Shown here in pieces: positions 42,222-51,062 of a stretch of DNA of 64,000 bases. The stretch's first letter is position 1; every line of letters begins with the position of its first letter. The stretch comes from Bacteroidota bacterium (lineage in GTDB: Bacteria > Bacteroidota > Ignavibacteria > UBA10030 > SZUA-254), in the NCBI GenBank assembly GCA_036522515.1, contig DATDFQ010000055.1:1-64000 (forward strand), in the 5' to 3' direction. Both the position numbers and the translations under genes were made by a program. The notes beneath the pieces were generated by a model. The model did not search any database and was not told the DNA's origin. It worked only from the letters and a program-made list of their open reading frames with translations.

Positions 42222-42964
42222 GGGCCGGGCTCGAGCGAGAGAGGTTCGCGGGCGACCGTAATGAAGAGTTCCTCAAGCGTCTTCTTCCCGTGCTCGCGCG
42301 GGAGGGTTTTCGGATCCCCCTCGAGGAGGATCTTTCCGTGCGAAAGGAAGAGCACCCGGTGGCATACTTCCTCCACCTCGTACATATTATGGGAAGTCCA
42401 GAGCACGCCGGCGGTCCCCCCGGCTGCGAACTCCCGGATCTTCGCCCGGATCTCGCGTGCCGAGGAAGGATCGAGAGAGGCGGTCGGTTCGTCGAGAAGA
42501 AGAAGCTGGGGCCGGTTCAGCATGGCCTTTGCGAGCGAAAGCCGGGTCTGCTCCCCGGAGGAAAGAACGCCGCTTTTTAAGTTGCGGAACTTTTCAAGAT
42601 CGAACTGCCTGAGAAGCACTTCGATCCGTTCCGTCAGGTCCTTGACGCCGTACAGCATTCCGAAGATCCGGAGATTCTGAGCAACCGTAAGATTGCCGGG
42701 AAGAGGCGCATAGGTTGCCGCAAAGTTCGCGGACTGCACCGCCCGGGAGCGTTGCTTTTCGATGTCCAGATCCCCGATACGGATCGTTCCGGAACCGGGT
42801 TCGAGAACCCCCAGGACCATGCTGATGGTCGTCGTCTTCCCTGCGCCGTTCGGCCCGAGGAGCCCCACGATCTCATTCCGGCCGACCTCGAACGAGATGT
42901 GATCGACCGCGATGTTTTCCCCGTAGGACTTGGAGAGCTCTGCAACCGATAGGACGTTAGACAT
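42218..42964 (-). CDS. ABC transporter ATP-binding protein
   Basis: ATPase of 248 aa energising the ABC-2 permease encoded next. Walker A GLLGPNGAGKTTTISMVLG, Q-loop around ANFAATYAPLPGNLTV, signature LSSGEQTRLSLAKAML, Walker B LLLLDEPTASLDP and switch histidine in LWTSHNMYEVEEV are all intact. It is of the DrrA/CcmA-like exporter class. The ATG at 42964 begins MSNVLSVAELSKSYGENIAV. Together with the permease it forms a minimal exporter; the cargo cannot be read from sequence. Confidence 0.95.
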   Translation of the reverse strand: MSNVLSVAELSKSYGENIAVDHISFEVGRNEIVGLLGPNGAGKTTTISMVLGVLEPGSGTIRIGDLDIEKQRSRAVQSANFAATYAPLPGNLTVAQNLRIFGMLYGVKDLTERIEVLLRQFDLEKFRNLKSGVLSSGEQTRLSLAKAMLNRPQLLLLDEPTASLDPSSAREIRAKIREFAAGGTAGVLWTSHNMYEVEEVCHRVLFLSHGKILLEGDPKTLPREHGKKTLEELFITVAREPLSLEPGP

Positions 42965-42992
42965 GAGGAGTCGGGGCGCGCGGGACCGGAGG

Positions 42993-43889
42993 TTACCTTA
43001 GGAACAGGACCGCGACGCCCGCGACGGCGACGAAGGAACCGGTAAATGCGCGCCAGCCAAGATGTTCCTTGTGGACCATCCGGACCAGGGGGAGCATCAG
43101 GATCGGCGTCGTAGCCATGAGAGTCGCCGCGATGCCGACAGTGGTGTATTGGATCGCAACGAGGCTGCAGATCACGCCGAACACCGGGCCGAAAAGAGCT
43201 CCCGCCGCGGTCAGGACAAACGCCTTGCTGTCCCGGCGGAACGTCTCGACCGGCGCCTTGTATTTCCCTGCAATCAGTGTGACCGGAAGAAGGATGACGA
43301 GCGACGCAAGGACGCGAACAAGCGTTGCAAGCACCCCGTTCACGTGCCCTTCCCGGAACGCCATCTTTGCGAAGACCAGGCCGCTTCCCTGCCCGGCCGC
43401 AGCGACAAGCGCCAGCGCGATCCCCGCGGAGGTGAAATGGAAACGGGGGGCCTCGCCGTCAAGTTCGGAGCGCTCCAGAATGACGATGCAGATTCCAACC
43501 ATGGTTAATGTGATTCCGATTGCGCCGACAGTCGAGACTCCTTCCCCCAGCATGAGGAAAGCGAGGATCGCTGCCACAGCCGGCGCGAGTGACATGACAA
43601 GCATCGAAATGCGGGCGCCGAGTCTTTGAAATGCCATGAACAAGAAGGTGTCTCCGATCGCGAAACCGATCACCCCGCTGACGGCGAGGTAGGCAAGTTG
43701 ATTGTTGGAAAGCGGGGCGGCGAGCCCGGCAATCAGAACGATCGCGAGGAGAGCGAGAGCCGCGAGCAGCAACCGTGTGATGTTGACCTTGACCGAACCG
43801 ACCCGCTTGGTCGCCGCGGCAAACGAAAGAGAGCTGCCGGACCAAAGGCAGGCGGTTAGCAGGGCGCTGATTTCACCGAGGAATTGCAT
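42993..43889 (-). CDS. EamA-family (DMT) transporter
   Basis: Integral membrane permease of 298 aa of the drug/metabolite transporter superfamily, with ten hydrophobic helices in two EamA repeats. The first starts at FLGEISALLTACLWSGSSLS, the second near residue 155 (AGIALALVAAAGQGSGLVFA). The ends of the repeats show the family's loops (MLVMSLAPAVAAILAFLMLG; TLMATTPILMLPLVRMVHKE). It ends 28 bases before the ATPase gene start and may be read in the same unit. Substrate unknown; family members export amino acids, purines or sugars. Confidence 0.92.
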   Translation of the reverse strand: MQFLGEISALLTACLWSGSSLSFAAATKRVGSVKVNITRLLLAALALLAIVLIAGLAAPLSNNQLAYLAVSGVIGFAIGDTFLFMAFQRLGARISMLVMSLAPAVAAILAFLMLGEGVSTVGAIGITLTMVGICIVILERSELDGEAPRFHFTSAGIALALVAAAGQGSGLVFAKMAFREGHVNGVLATLVRVLASLVILLPVTLIAGKYKAPVETFRRDSKAFVLTAAGALFGPVFGVICSLVAIQYTTVGIAATLMATTPILMLPLVRMVHKEHLGWRAFTGSFVAVAGVAVLFLR

Positions 43890-43913
43890 TCGGGAGAGAG
43901 GGACGTTCGATGA

Positions 43914-46586
43914 TTATTTCGCCTGGGCGGCGATCGCCTTGACTTCGTCGAACCAGTTCAAGACGATCCCGATCTGCTGGAAAATCTCGTTGCCCTCCTG
44001 CACCTTCGTAACCAGAAAATGCCGGCCATCCGGCGCGAGATCAAATGAAACGCTGCTTTCAAGCGCGAGGTGCGGGAATTCTTTGAGCACAACTCTGCGT
44101 TGCCCGATATCGAATGCTTGCGTCGGGTTGATCGAAGCGGCCATCAACCCGGTTGCGGTCCCGTAAAAAAGGGTCTTTCCGTCACCCGACCAGCGCGGCT
44201 CCTCCCCCGTCTCGGTCGATATCTGCCATTTACCGCTTCCTGCGGGGAATGGCCGAACATACACCTGCGATCTACCGCTTTCGTTCGAAATATACGCAAG
44301 CCATTTGCCGTCTGGAGAGAGTGATCCCACCGATTCGTCAAACTTCGTCGACAGGATAGGCGATGGTTTCCGGTCGCCGTCGAGCCGCAAAGAGACGACA
44401 TCCCACCCCACGCCGGTCCTGGTTCCGGTGAAGATGAGCGTCGAGCCGTCGCGAGACCAGCAGGTCAGATACGTGCGGTCATAATCGACTTTCATCTCAT
44501 CGGGCGTTCCGCTGCCGTCGGCCGACCGGATGATCAGTTTCGCGTTGCCGTCCTCATTGTACGAGTAGGCGACCCGCTTCCCGTCGGGAGACCAGACGGG
44601 AGTCCGGTTTGGCCCGCCGAAGGTAATCTTGCTCATCGTTGCGCTCTGAATGTCGAACACCCAGATATCCTCATCCTTTCCCGATCCGATCACGACAGCC
44701 ACGCGCCGGCCGTCGGGCGATAACGCGGGCTCCATGTATTGCTGGACAGGGGCCGCAAGAGTCGATACCGCGCCCGCCTGATCGATGAATGCAAGGACCC
44801 GATTGGTGATGTTGGCCAGCCCCGGGACATAGGCAAGAGTTCCGTTTGCCGAGACCGAAAAGTCGGTGGCGCCGGTCGTGGGATCGCCTCCGATGTTCTC
44901 GACGACCGGAAACGACATACCGGTGACCTCGAGGCGGCCGGCATCGAAAGGAACCGCGAACAGGATGCCGGAATGGGAATAGAGGAGGTGTCCGGTCGGC
45001 AGGTAAGCGACAGTGCTTGCGCCCTTCATGATGATCTTTCGTTGACCGGTCTCGAGGTTCACGGATGCGATTGCGGCATCCTCATAGTAGTCCGGACTCT
45101 CCATCTTGCCCACGATAAAGAGCACGTTCTTGCCGTCAGGAAGGCACTGCGGCCAGCGGTGCGTACGTTCTTTCTGCGTGCTGTCCACAGTGGTGATTTG
45201 TTGCGCCTCACCCCCGTCGGACCTGACCCGGAACAGTCCGCCTCTTCCCCCCGGAGCATAAACGATTGTTCCGTCCGTCGTCCAGGTCCCCCCGCGGTTA
45301 TTCTGAACGTCAGCCAGGACGACCGGAACGCCCCCGGCGATCGCCACTTTCTTCAACTTTGAAGCGGTAAAGAATGCGACCCACCGCCCGTCGGGAGAAA
45401 AAAAAGGGCTCGATCCGTCCTCCGTTCCGGCGATCGGCTCCGGGTCAAAAGCCTCCATCCGTTTCTGGTAGAGTTTGTCGTTGGCGGCGTAGGCGATACG
45501 CGAACCGTCGGGCGAAATAGCGATCGCGGTATGGGTTTCGATGCTTATCGATTGATCCTTCGGCAGCGTAATCCGGAAGCGTGCGATGGGATGGGTGACC
45601 GGCGGCGTATGCCACAGCATCCACCCGGCCACGGCCAGGGCGATTGTGAGAAGTCCTGCTATCGCGGGCCAGAGATAATTTCGCCGGATCGGAAGATCGG
45701 GTGCCGGGAGCAGAGCCCCGGGCTCAGGCTTTCTCACCGGGATTGCAGCCGTGATCCGGCTGGCTCGCGAGCGGCTCGATTCACGTTTAAAGCGTTTCAG
45801 ATCGATGGAAACCTGTTTAACCGACTGTGTCCGCTCGTTGGGATCTTTCTCGAGGCATTCCATGACAATCGCATCGAGAGCCGGGTCAATCTCAGGTTTC
45901 ACCGATGACATCGGCGGAGCGTCGACATTCACGATCTCGTACGCCAGGGCGGTCTCATGGACTCCCTTGAACGGTGTCTGGCCGGTGAAGAGTTCGAACA
46001 GGACAACGCCGAAGGAAAAAATGTCCGACCGGTGGTCGGCATCCTGTCCCTGCACCTGTTCAGGGGACATATATCCGGCCGTACCGACAGTGCTCCCCTC
46101 TTTGGTCAGCCGTGAGACGTTTCCGCGCAGCTTTGCCAGCCCGAAATCCATGATCTGTGCGATACCGTCTTTCCGGATCATGATGTTTTCCGGCTTGATG
46201 TCCCGGTGGACGATCCCCTTGTCGTGCGCCGCCGCCAGGCCGTCGGCGATCTGGATGCCGATGTCGATCGCCTGCTTGAAGCTGATGGCCCCCTTTTTCT
46301 CCCGCAAGGTTTGCCCGTCGACCAGCTCCATTGCGATAAACATTTCGCCGTCGTGTTCGGCTATATCGTAGATCGTGCAGATGTTCGGGTGGTTCAACGT
46401 TGCGGCGAGTTGGGCTTCCTGCGCGAATCGCAGCTTTTCGGTATTGTCCGCCGTCAGCCTGCGGGGAAGAAATTTGAGCGCCACTGCGCGGTTGAGCTTG
46501 GTGTCGAGGGCCTTGTACACCACGCCCATGCCTCCTTCGCCCAGCTTCTCTAATATCTTATAGTGGGAAATCGTCTGGCCGATCAT
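43914..46586 (-). CDS. Ser/Thr protein kinase with periplasmic TolB/WD40-like propeller
   Basis: Membrane Hanks-type kinase of 890 aa. Kinase domain at about 8-270: glycine loop KLGEGGMGVVYKA, lysine in AVALKFLP, catalytic loop IVHRDIKPENIM, DFGLAKL, and the APE-like MSPEQVQG. One membrane helix follows at about 310-330 (LWPAIAGLLTIALAVAGWML). The rest is a beta-propeller of TolB/PD40 repeats (DGSRIAYAANDK, SPDGRWVAFFTASKL, SPDGKWLAYISNES) outside the cytoplasmic membrane, probably sensing an extracytoplasmic ligand. The layout is common in Acidobacteriota and Ignavibacteria. A repeat lies 28 bases upstream. It ends 24 bases before the EamA gene start. Confidence 0.93.
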   Translation of the reverse strand: MIGQTISHYKILEKLGEGGMGVVYKALDTKLNRAVALKFLPRRLTADNTEKLRFAQEAQLAATLNHPNICTIYDIAEHDGEMFIAMELVDGQTLREKKGAISFKQAIDIGIQIADGLAAAHDKGIVHRDIKPENIMIRKDGIAQIMDFGLAKLRGNVSRLTKEGSTVGTAGYMSPEQVQGQDADHRSDIFSFGVVLFELFTGQTPFKGVHETALAYEIVNVDAPPMSSVKPEIDPALDAIVMECLEKDPNERTQSVKQVSIDLKRFKRESSRSRASRITAAIPVRKPEPGALLPAPDLPIRRNYLWPAIAGLLTIALAVAGWMLWHTPPVTHPIARFRITLPKDQSISIETHTAIAISPDGSRIAYAANDKLYQKRMEAFDPEPIAGTEDGSSPFFSPDGRWVAFFTASKLKKVAIAGGVPVVLADVQNNRGGTWTTDGTIVYAPGGRGGLFRVRSDGGEAQQITTVDSTQKERTHRWPQCLPDGKNVLFIVGKMESPDYYEDAAIASVNLETGQRKIIMKGASTVAYLPTGHLLYSHSGILFAVPFDAGRLEVTGMSFPVVENIGGDPTTGATDFSVSANGTLAYVPGLANITNRVLAFIDQAGAVSTLAAPVQQYMEPALSPDGRRVAVVIGSGKDEDIWVFDIQSATMSKITFGGPNRTPVWSPDGKRVAYSYNEDGNAKLIIRSADGSGTPDEMKVDYDRTYLTCWSRDGSTLIFTGTRTGVGWDVVSLRLDGDRKPSPILSTKFDESVGSLSPDGKWLAYISNESGRSQVYVRPFPAGSGKWQISTETGEEPRWSGDGKTLFYGTATGLMAASINPTQAFDIGQRRVVLKEFPHLALESSVSFDLAPDGRHFLVTKVQEGNEIFQQIGIVLNWFDEVKAIAAQAK

Positions 46587-46614
46587 TGCCTATGTGGATC
46601 CTGAAATGGGCGTT

Positions 46615-46682
46615 CCATTTGTCATTCTGAGGAGCGTAGCGACGAAGAATCTCTGAGATCCTTCGCTTCGCTCAGGACGGGA
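46615..46682. repeat. Degenerate copy of the GTCATCCTGAG inverted repeat
   Basis: TTTGTCATTCTGAGGAGCG on the left and CGCTTCGCTCAGGACGG on the right, with GAATCTC/GAGATCC in the middle. It is a shorter, decayed relative of 6125-6243, positioned just upstream of a minus-strand kinase gene, as the full copies are upstream of other minus-strand genes. With the two elements that follow it fills the 449-base gap 46587-47035, which contains no gene. Confidence 0.65.
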
Positions 46683-46754
46683 TATCGTTTGTCCGATCAT
46701 GCGTCGGAAAATGTAGAAAAATTCGGGGGCAATTCAAAAGGAGGGCGTGCAACT

Positions 46755-46857
46755 CGTTCCCACGCTCTGCGTGGGAACGCAGTGTGCGGCGCTCTGCGCC
46801 GCAACGGGGTCGGGACGCAGAGCGTCCCGGTATGCATTCCGCCGCAGAGCGGCGGAA
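46755..46857. repeat. Four tandem hairpins with constant CTCTG/CAGAG loop
   Basis: Perfect hairpins at 46755-46779 (stem CGTTCCCACG), 46785-46803 (TGCGGCG), 46811-46829 (CGGGACG) and 46837-46857 (TTCCGCCG). Loops are CTCTG in the first two and the reverse complement CAGAG in the last two. The stems are unrelated to each other yet each is perfectly paired. Not a CRISPR: no conserved repeat-spacer periodicity. Confidence 0.75.
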
Positions 46858-46925
46858 CGAGAGGGAAAAATGGGTGGCAATTCAAAAGGAAGGCATCCGC
46901 CGGCAGAGCGCCAAGTTGATTTTAT

Positions 46926-47007
46926 CTCGTCATCCCGACATGTTTTAGGTCGGGATCTTTATAAAAGAGTTGAAAGATGCTGACCAGGAGCATGTCAGCA
47001 TGACGAG
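46926..47007. repeat. 82-bp two-hairpin element (copy 1)
   Basis: Bounded by CTCGTCAT and ATGACGAG, with two inner hairpins (CCCGAC/GTCGGG and GCTGAC/GTCAGC). Differs from the copy at 57472-57553 at five of 82 positions; two of those are paired and compensatory. It lies 28 bases downstream of the FKBP gene stop. Confidence 0.75.
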
Positions 47008-47035
47008 CGAAGAGGTAGGACAGGCTCGGGTACCG

Positions 47036-47737
47036 CTACTTAACTTGGAGGAGCTCCAGCTCGAAGATGACCGTGGCGGCGGGAGGGATGGTCTGACCCG
47101 CCCCACGCTCGCCGAAGGCAAGGGAGGGGGGGATGTAAAGCACCCACTTTGACCCGGCAGGCATCAACCGGAGCGCTTCCATCCAGCCTTTGATGACCGC
47201 ATCGACCGAATACGTGGACGGTTCGGGGTTCTTGTCGGAGTTATCGAATTCCGTGCCGTCGAGCAGCGTCCCCCGAAACCTGACTGTGACCGTCTGTCCG
47301 GATTTTGGTTTCTTCCCCGTTCCCGTTTTCACGACTTTATACTGCAGTCCGCTCGGCAATTCGACGACACCCTCTTTTTTCTTGTTCGCAGCAAGGAACG
47401 CCTCGCCCTCCCTCATGTTTTTCTCCGCTTCGAGCCGCACCTCCTCGGCATGCCTGGCCCGCGCCCGTTTTCTGAACTCGGCGGTGACGGACCGGTTGAC
47501 GGAATCCGTCATGAGCATCCCCGAGCTGTCGTACATGTCTTTCATCCCGCGGGCGAGAATCGCCGGATCGATCTCGATCGCCTGCCGCCTCAGATTTCTT
47601 CCGATGTCGAGTCCGATCGCATAGCTCAGGCTGTCTTTATGAGTCTGAAGAGCCGCCTGCTCACGTTTGGGGGTCTCGCAGGAGGAAAGAAAAACGCACA
47701 GTGCGGCGAGTGCCGCGGACTTCATGGTGTCGTTCAT
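47036..47737 (-). CDS. FKBP-type peptidyl-prolyl isomerase lipoprotein
   Basis: Periplasmic or outer-membrane lipoprotein of 233 aa that catalyses proline isomerisation during folding of exported proteins. Lipobox ALCVFLSSC (Cys about 20), a helical FKBP_N dimerisation segment (YAIGLDIGRNLRRQAIEIDP ... AEKNMREGEAFLAAN) and a C-terminal FKBP domain (SGLQYKVVKTGTGKKPKSGQ, VRFRGTLLDGTEFDNS, IKGWMEALRLMPAGSKWVLY, GERGAGQTIPPAATVIFELE) as in FkpA/Mip. I chose ATG 47737; a second ATG at 47725 is possible. It lies 22 bases after the upstream hypothetical gene, so the two are probably co-transcribed. Confidence 0.93.
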   Translation of the reverse strand: MNDTMKSAALAALCVFLSSCETPKREQAALQTHKDSLSYAIGLDIGRNLRRQAIEIDPAILARGMKDMYDSSGMLMTDSVNRSVTAEFRKRARARHAEEVRLEAEKNMREGEAFLAANKKKEGVVELPSGLQYKVVKTGTGKKPKSGQTVTVRFRGTLLDGTEFDNSDKNPEPSTYSVDAVIKGWMEALRLMPAGSKWVLYIPPSLAFGERGAGQTIPPAATVIFELELLQVK

Positions 47738-47759
47738 GGGGAAATTCAACGTGGTGGTT

Positions 47760-48653
47760 TTACCTGCCGTCACTCTTACCGCGGGAGGTGCCGAATTCGC
47801 GCTGCGTCTCCTTCGGTTTACCGGCGCCCCTGTCTGTCTTTGCGGGCGTCGCTGCCGGCTGGGCGGCAGGCCGCGTTGATATCGAGTAAGCAGGCGGCGC
47901 CTGCGGGACATAGACAGGCACGAGGATGTCCGGGGGAGGCGACGAGTACGCGCCCGGGTTTTGTACTGGAGAAACGGAAGATGATGATGCAACCGGCTCT
48001 TCGTTCGCGAACAAACGATCGCCGATCAGAATGCTTTTAATGGATCCATCCTCATCGCGAAAGTGAGCTTTTGCTTCGATGGTTGTGCTGTCATAGAACG
48101 CCAGGACAACGACATCCCCTTCCACCCTGTAGACGCCCCTTGTTTCCAAAAGGCCGCTGTTCCCGTTTGCATCGGCCTGTCCGGCGCTTCCCCCGTTCTG
48201 GAGCGAATGGTAGACGAACAGGTGGTCCCCATCGAACGAAATGTTCTCCCGGGGAGATGAACCATTTTTTGGCCCGTACATCGTTCCGAACACGCCCTTC
48301 TCCGCTTCTCCGGGATCGGTGTTCTTGTAGATCCGCTGGGAGCCGTCGGGAAGCGTCAGCGTGAGTCCTTCGGCGGAGATTGTATAAGGGTAGTCGGTAG
48401 ATCCGTTGCCGTCCTGGATGCGAATCGCTCCGGGGACGAGCGAGTAGTCCGCGGGCTCGCGGTCGAAGAACATCTTGTGATCGCATTCGAACTCGAGGCT
48501 CCACTTGTCGCGGAACGTGCGGTATTCCCAGGTACCCCTCAGTTGGGAGAGTTCCCAGTCATAGGCATACGATTCCTGCGCCCTTGCCCGGGTCGAGGGG
48601 AGCAGAGCGAGAAGAAGAAGGCAAAATGAGGTTTTGATGAATACGTGTCGCAT
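47760..48653 (-). CDS. Exported protein of unknown function
   Basis: Secreted or periplasmic protein of 297 aa with no recognised family. Signal peptide from ATG 48653 (MRHVFIKTSFCLLLLALLPS, cleavage after ARAQ). The middle is beta-rich (LRGTWEYRTFRDKWSLEFEC, IQDGNGSTDYPYTISAEGLT, GVYRVEGDVVVLAFYDS), resembling lipocalin-like or extracellular ligand-reporting domains. The last 80 residues are a low-complexity tail rich in Pro, Ser, Ala, Lys and Gly (SSSSVSPVQNPGAYSSPPPD), probably unfolded. It precedes the FKBP lipoprotein in the same direction. The 194 bases upstream to 48847 hold no gene; they are AT-rich and may contain its promoter. Confidence 0.75.
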   Translation of the reverse strand: MRHVFIKTSFCLLLLALLPSTRARAQESYAYDWELSQLRGTWEYRTFRDKWSLEFECDHKMFFDREPADYSLVPGAIRIQDGNGSTDYPYTISAEGLTLTLPDGSQRIYKNTDPGEAEKGVFGTMYGPKNGSSPRENISFDGDHLFVYHSLQNGGSAGQADANGNSGLLETRGVYRVEGDVVVLAFYDSTTIEAKAHFRDEDGSIKSILIGDRLFANEEPVASSSSVSPVQNPGAYSSPPPDILVPVYVPQAPPAYSISTRPAAQPAATPAKTDRGAGKPKETQREFGTSRGKSDGR

Positions 48654-48847
48654 CGGGTTTATTGGTGCAAAAGAACGGTCACCCATTTGGAAGATTAATC
48701 CACAATAATAGTGCCACCCTTCGGAGGCGGGTTATCTTAAAGAAAGCACAAATTTGGGTGAAATCCAAAGGTTAACCAACGGAGGGGGTCCCAATGGTTC
48801 AGCAAAATTGGGTTCAAACCAACAAGCCGTATCAAATAAAGTACAGC

Positions 48848-50977
48848 TTATTTACCGTCCATCAATCTTAGATACTCCGGCTCATTGCGGATCGAATCGA
48901 GATCGGGATCCCGCTTGATCCATTCGTAGAATTCGTATCCGGAGTCGAGGGCGTTCCTGAGGGACTCCAATGCGAGCGCTTTGTCGCCCACGGTGGAGTA
49001 AAAGCAGGCGGCGTTGTAGAACATCAGGGGGTCATTGGGGCTTAATTCTATGGCTCTGCTTGCCCTTGCCTTCCCTTCTTCAATCCTTCCAGATCGAACC
49101 AGTGTAATGGCAAAGAAGATGTGCCCGCGCGCATCGTCAGGATGAAGGGAGAGGTACCGGGGGAACATCTCAGTCGCTGCCGCGAGGGCCTTCTTGATCT
49201 GCTCTTGTTCGCCCAGTTGGTCCAGGGAGAGAATCAGGTCGCCATACGCAGCATAAAAGTCAGGGTTGAGCTCGATGACTTTCCTGAAGAGGTCGGCGGC
49301 TTCGCGCGCGCGGTCCATCGTGAGGTAGGTGCGGCCGAGTATCCAGTACGCGGCATGGTTCGCCGGGTTCAGCTCGATCGCCTTCCGGCTCGATTCCACC
49401 GCTTCGTCAGTGGATTTCTTGTAAAGGTAGACCAGTCCGAGCGCGGAATACGCCTCCGACAGGGACGGGTCATACATGAGGGCCTTCAGTCCGGCCTCGA
49501 CCGCCTGATCAAGCCAGGTATCTTTCCGTTCAAATTGCTGGTAGAAGTGTGCGCAAGCTTCGCTCAGTCCCGCATAAGCGTCCGCATACCGCCCGTCATA
49601 TTCGATCGCCTTGCGAAAGAGTTCGATGGCCGTTTGAATGCTGTTCTTGGTAAAGCGGTAGAGGGAGTCGCGCGCTCTCAGGTTGCAGTCGAACGCCTGG
49701 GGATTGAGCGTCGGGCGTTTCGAGAGGACCACCTGCTCCTTGGGGGTAAGCTTCACCATCAGCGCGTCGACGATTTGCTTCGAGACCTTCTCCTGGATAT
49801 CGAAGACGTCCTCGAGCTTTCCCTTGTAGGTCTCGGCCCAGAGCTGCGCGTCGGCCTCGACATCGACCAGCTCCACCGCGATGCGAAGATTGTCCTGGAA
49901 CTTCCGGACGCTTCCGGCCAGGATGTAGCGTGTGCCGAGCTCCCTCCCGATCGCCTTTACTTCCTTGGTTGTCCCTTTATATTGCATGGAGGTAGTGCGC
50001 GGGACGACACGGATATCTTTGAGCCGGGAGAGATTGATGATCAGTTCTTCGGTGAGCCCGTCGCTGAAGTAGTCGCTTTCCTTATCCGGACTGATATTGC
50101 CGAACGGGAGGACGGCGATCGCCTTTGTCGGAGCCTGAGAGGCGGTATTCTCGATCGCCCGCCGGGCGTCCTGAAGGGCGGTGAGCACTTCATCGGCGCT
50201 CTGGTACCGCTGCCCTCGTTCCTTGGCCAGCATCTTATTGATCAAGGTGTCGATCTGATGCGGAATCTTGCGGTCCATGAGGCTCGGGACGGGCGGGTTC
50301 TCGTTGACGATCAGGTAGAGGAGGCCCGCCTCGTGCTCGGCCTTGAACGGCAAATCGGCGGTGAGGATCTCGTAGAGCACGACGCCGAGCGACCAGAGGT
50401 CGGAACGCTGATCTGCAGCCATTCCCTGCGCCTGTTCAGGTGACATGTAGGAGAGAGTTCCCAGGGAGGTGCCGGTTTTCGTCAGACCGGAGCTGCTCTT
50501 GAGCTTGGCGATGCCGAAATCCATGATTTTCAAGGTTCCGTCCCGCGTAAGCATGATGTTCTCCGGCTTGATATCGCGGTGGACGATGCTCTTTTCGTGG
50601 GCCGACTTCAACCCCTGCGCAATCTGTGCGGTCCATTCGAGCCCCTGGTTCACCGGAATTCCCGTCCCTGTTTTCAGGCCGGTGATATGCTGCTTGAGCG
50701 TCTTTCCCTCGACATACTCCATGACGAAGTAGAGATTTCCGTTCTCTTCGTTGATCTCGTAGATCCCGAGAATATTCGGATGATTGAGCGCCGCCGCGGC
50801 TTTGGCTTCCTGCAGGAAGCGCTCTTTGTTCAGCTCGGAACCGGAGAGATGAGCGGGGAGGAACTTTATTGCGACCGCACGGTCGAGTTTCAGGTCCTGG
50901 GCTTTGTACACCACGCCCATTCCGCCCTCGCCGAGCTTGTCGAGAATCTTATAATGCGATATAGTTTGACCGATCAT
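48848..50977 (-). CDS. Ser/Thr protein kinase with FlgO/TolB-like and TPR domains
   Basis: Hanks-type kinase of 709 aa. The kinase domain (8-270) is complete: KLGEGGMGVVYKA, AVAIKFLP, SIVHRDIKPENIM, DFGIAKLKSS, YMSPEQAQGM. No membrane helix follows. Residues about 285-420 form the domain that precedes TPRs in many adenylate-cyclase-like and kinase proteins (IAVLPFGNISPDKESDYFSD, GLTEELIINLSRLKDIRV, YILAGSVRKFQDNLRIAVEL). Residues 440-700 are TPR repeats (AIEYDGRYADAYAGLSEA, AIELNPANHAAYWILGRTYL, VIELNPDFYAAYGDLILSL). It shares the opening MIGQTISHYKIL with the kinase at 43914. It is probably a cytoplasmic signalling scaffold; targets unknown. Confidence 0.93.
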   Translation of the reverse strand: MIGQTISHYKILDKLGEGGMGVVYKAQDLKLDRAVAIKFLPAHLSGSELNKERFLQEAKAAAALNHPNILGIYEINEENGNLYFVMEYVEGKTLKQHITGLKTGTGIPVNQGLEWTAQIAQGLKSAHEKSIVHRDIKPENIMLTRDGTLKIMDFGIAKLKSSSGLTKTGTSLGTLSYMSPEQAQGMAADQRSDLWSLGVVLYEILTADLPFKAEHEAGLLYLIVNENPPVPSLMDRKIPHQIDTLINKMLAKERGQRYQSADEVLTALQDARRAIENTASQAPTKAIAVLPFGNISPDKESDYFSDGLTEELIINLSRLKDIRVVPRTTSMQYKGTTKEVKAIGRELGTRYILAGSVRKFQDNLRIAVELVDVEADAQLWAETYKGKLEDVFDIQEKVSKQIVDALMVKLTPKEQVVLSKRPTLNPQAFDCNLRARDSLYRFTKNSIQTAIELFRKAIEYDGRYADAYAGLSEACAHFYQQFERKDTWLDQAVEAGLKALMYDPSLSEAYSALGLVYLYKKSTDEAVESSRKAIELNPANHAAYWILGRTYLTMDRAREAADLFRKVIELNPDFYAAYGDLILSLDQLGEQEQIKKALAAATEMFPRYLSLHPDDARGHIFFAITLVRSGRIEEGKARASRAIELSPNDPLMFYNAACFYSTVGDKALALESLRNALDSGYEFYEWIKRDPDLDSIRNEPEYLRLMDGK

Positions 50978-51062
50978 GTGCAGAAATCCTTAAGGGAAAA
51001 AATGCGGAGGCCCCCGCCAGGCTTGCGTGATGTAGTTTACGGAAATTGGCCGGAAATGTCAA

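Noticed and set aside
46755-46857. Possible CRISPR array
   Set aside because: Repeated units are hairpins with different stems; there is no constant repeat, no regular spacer and no cas gene nearby.
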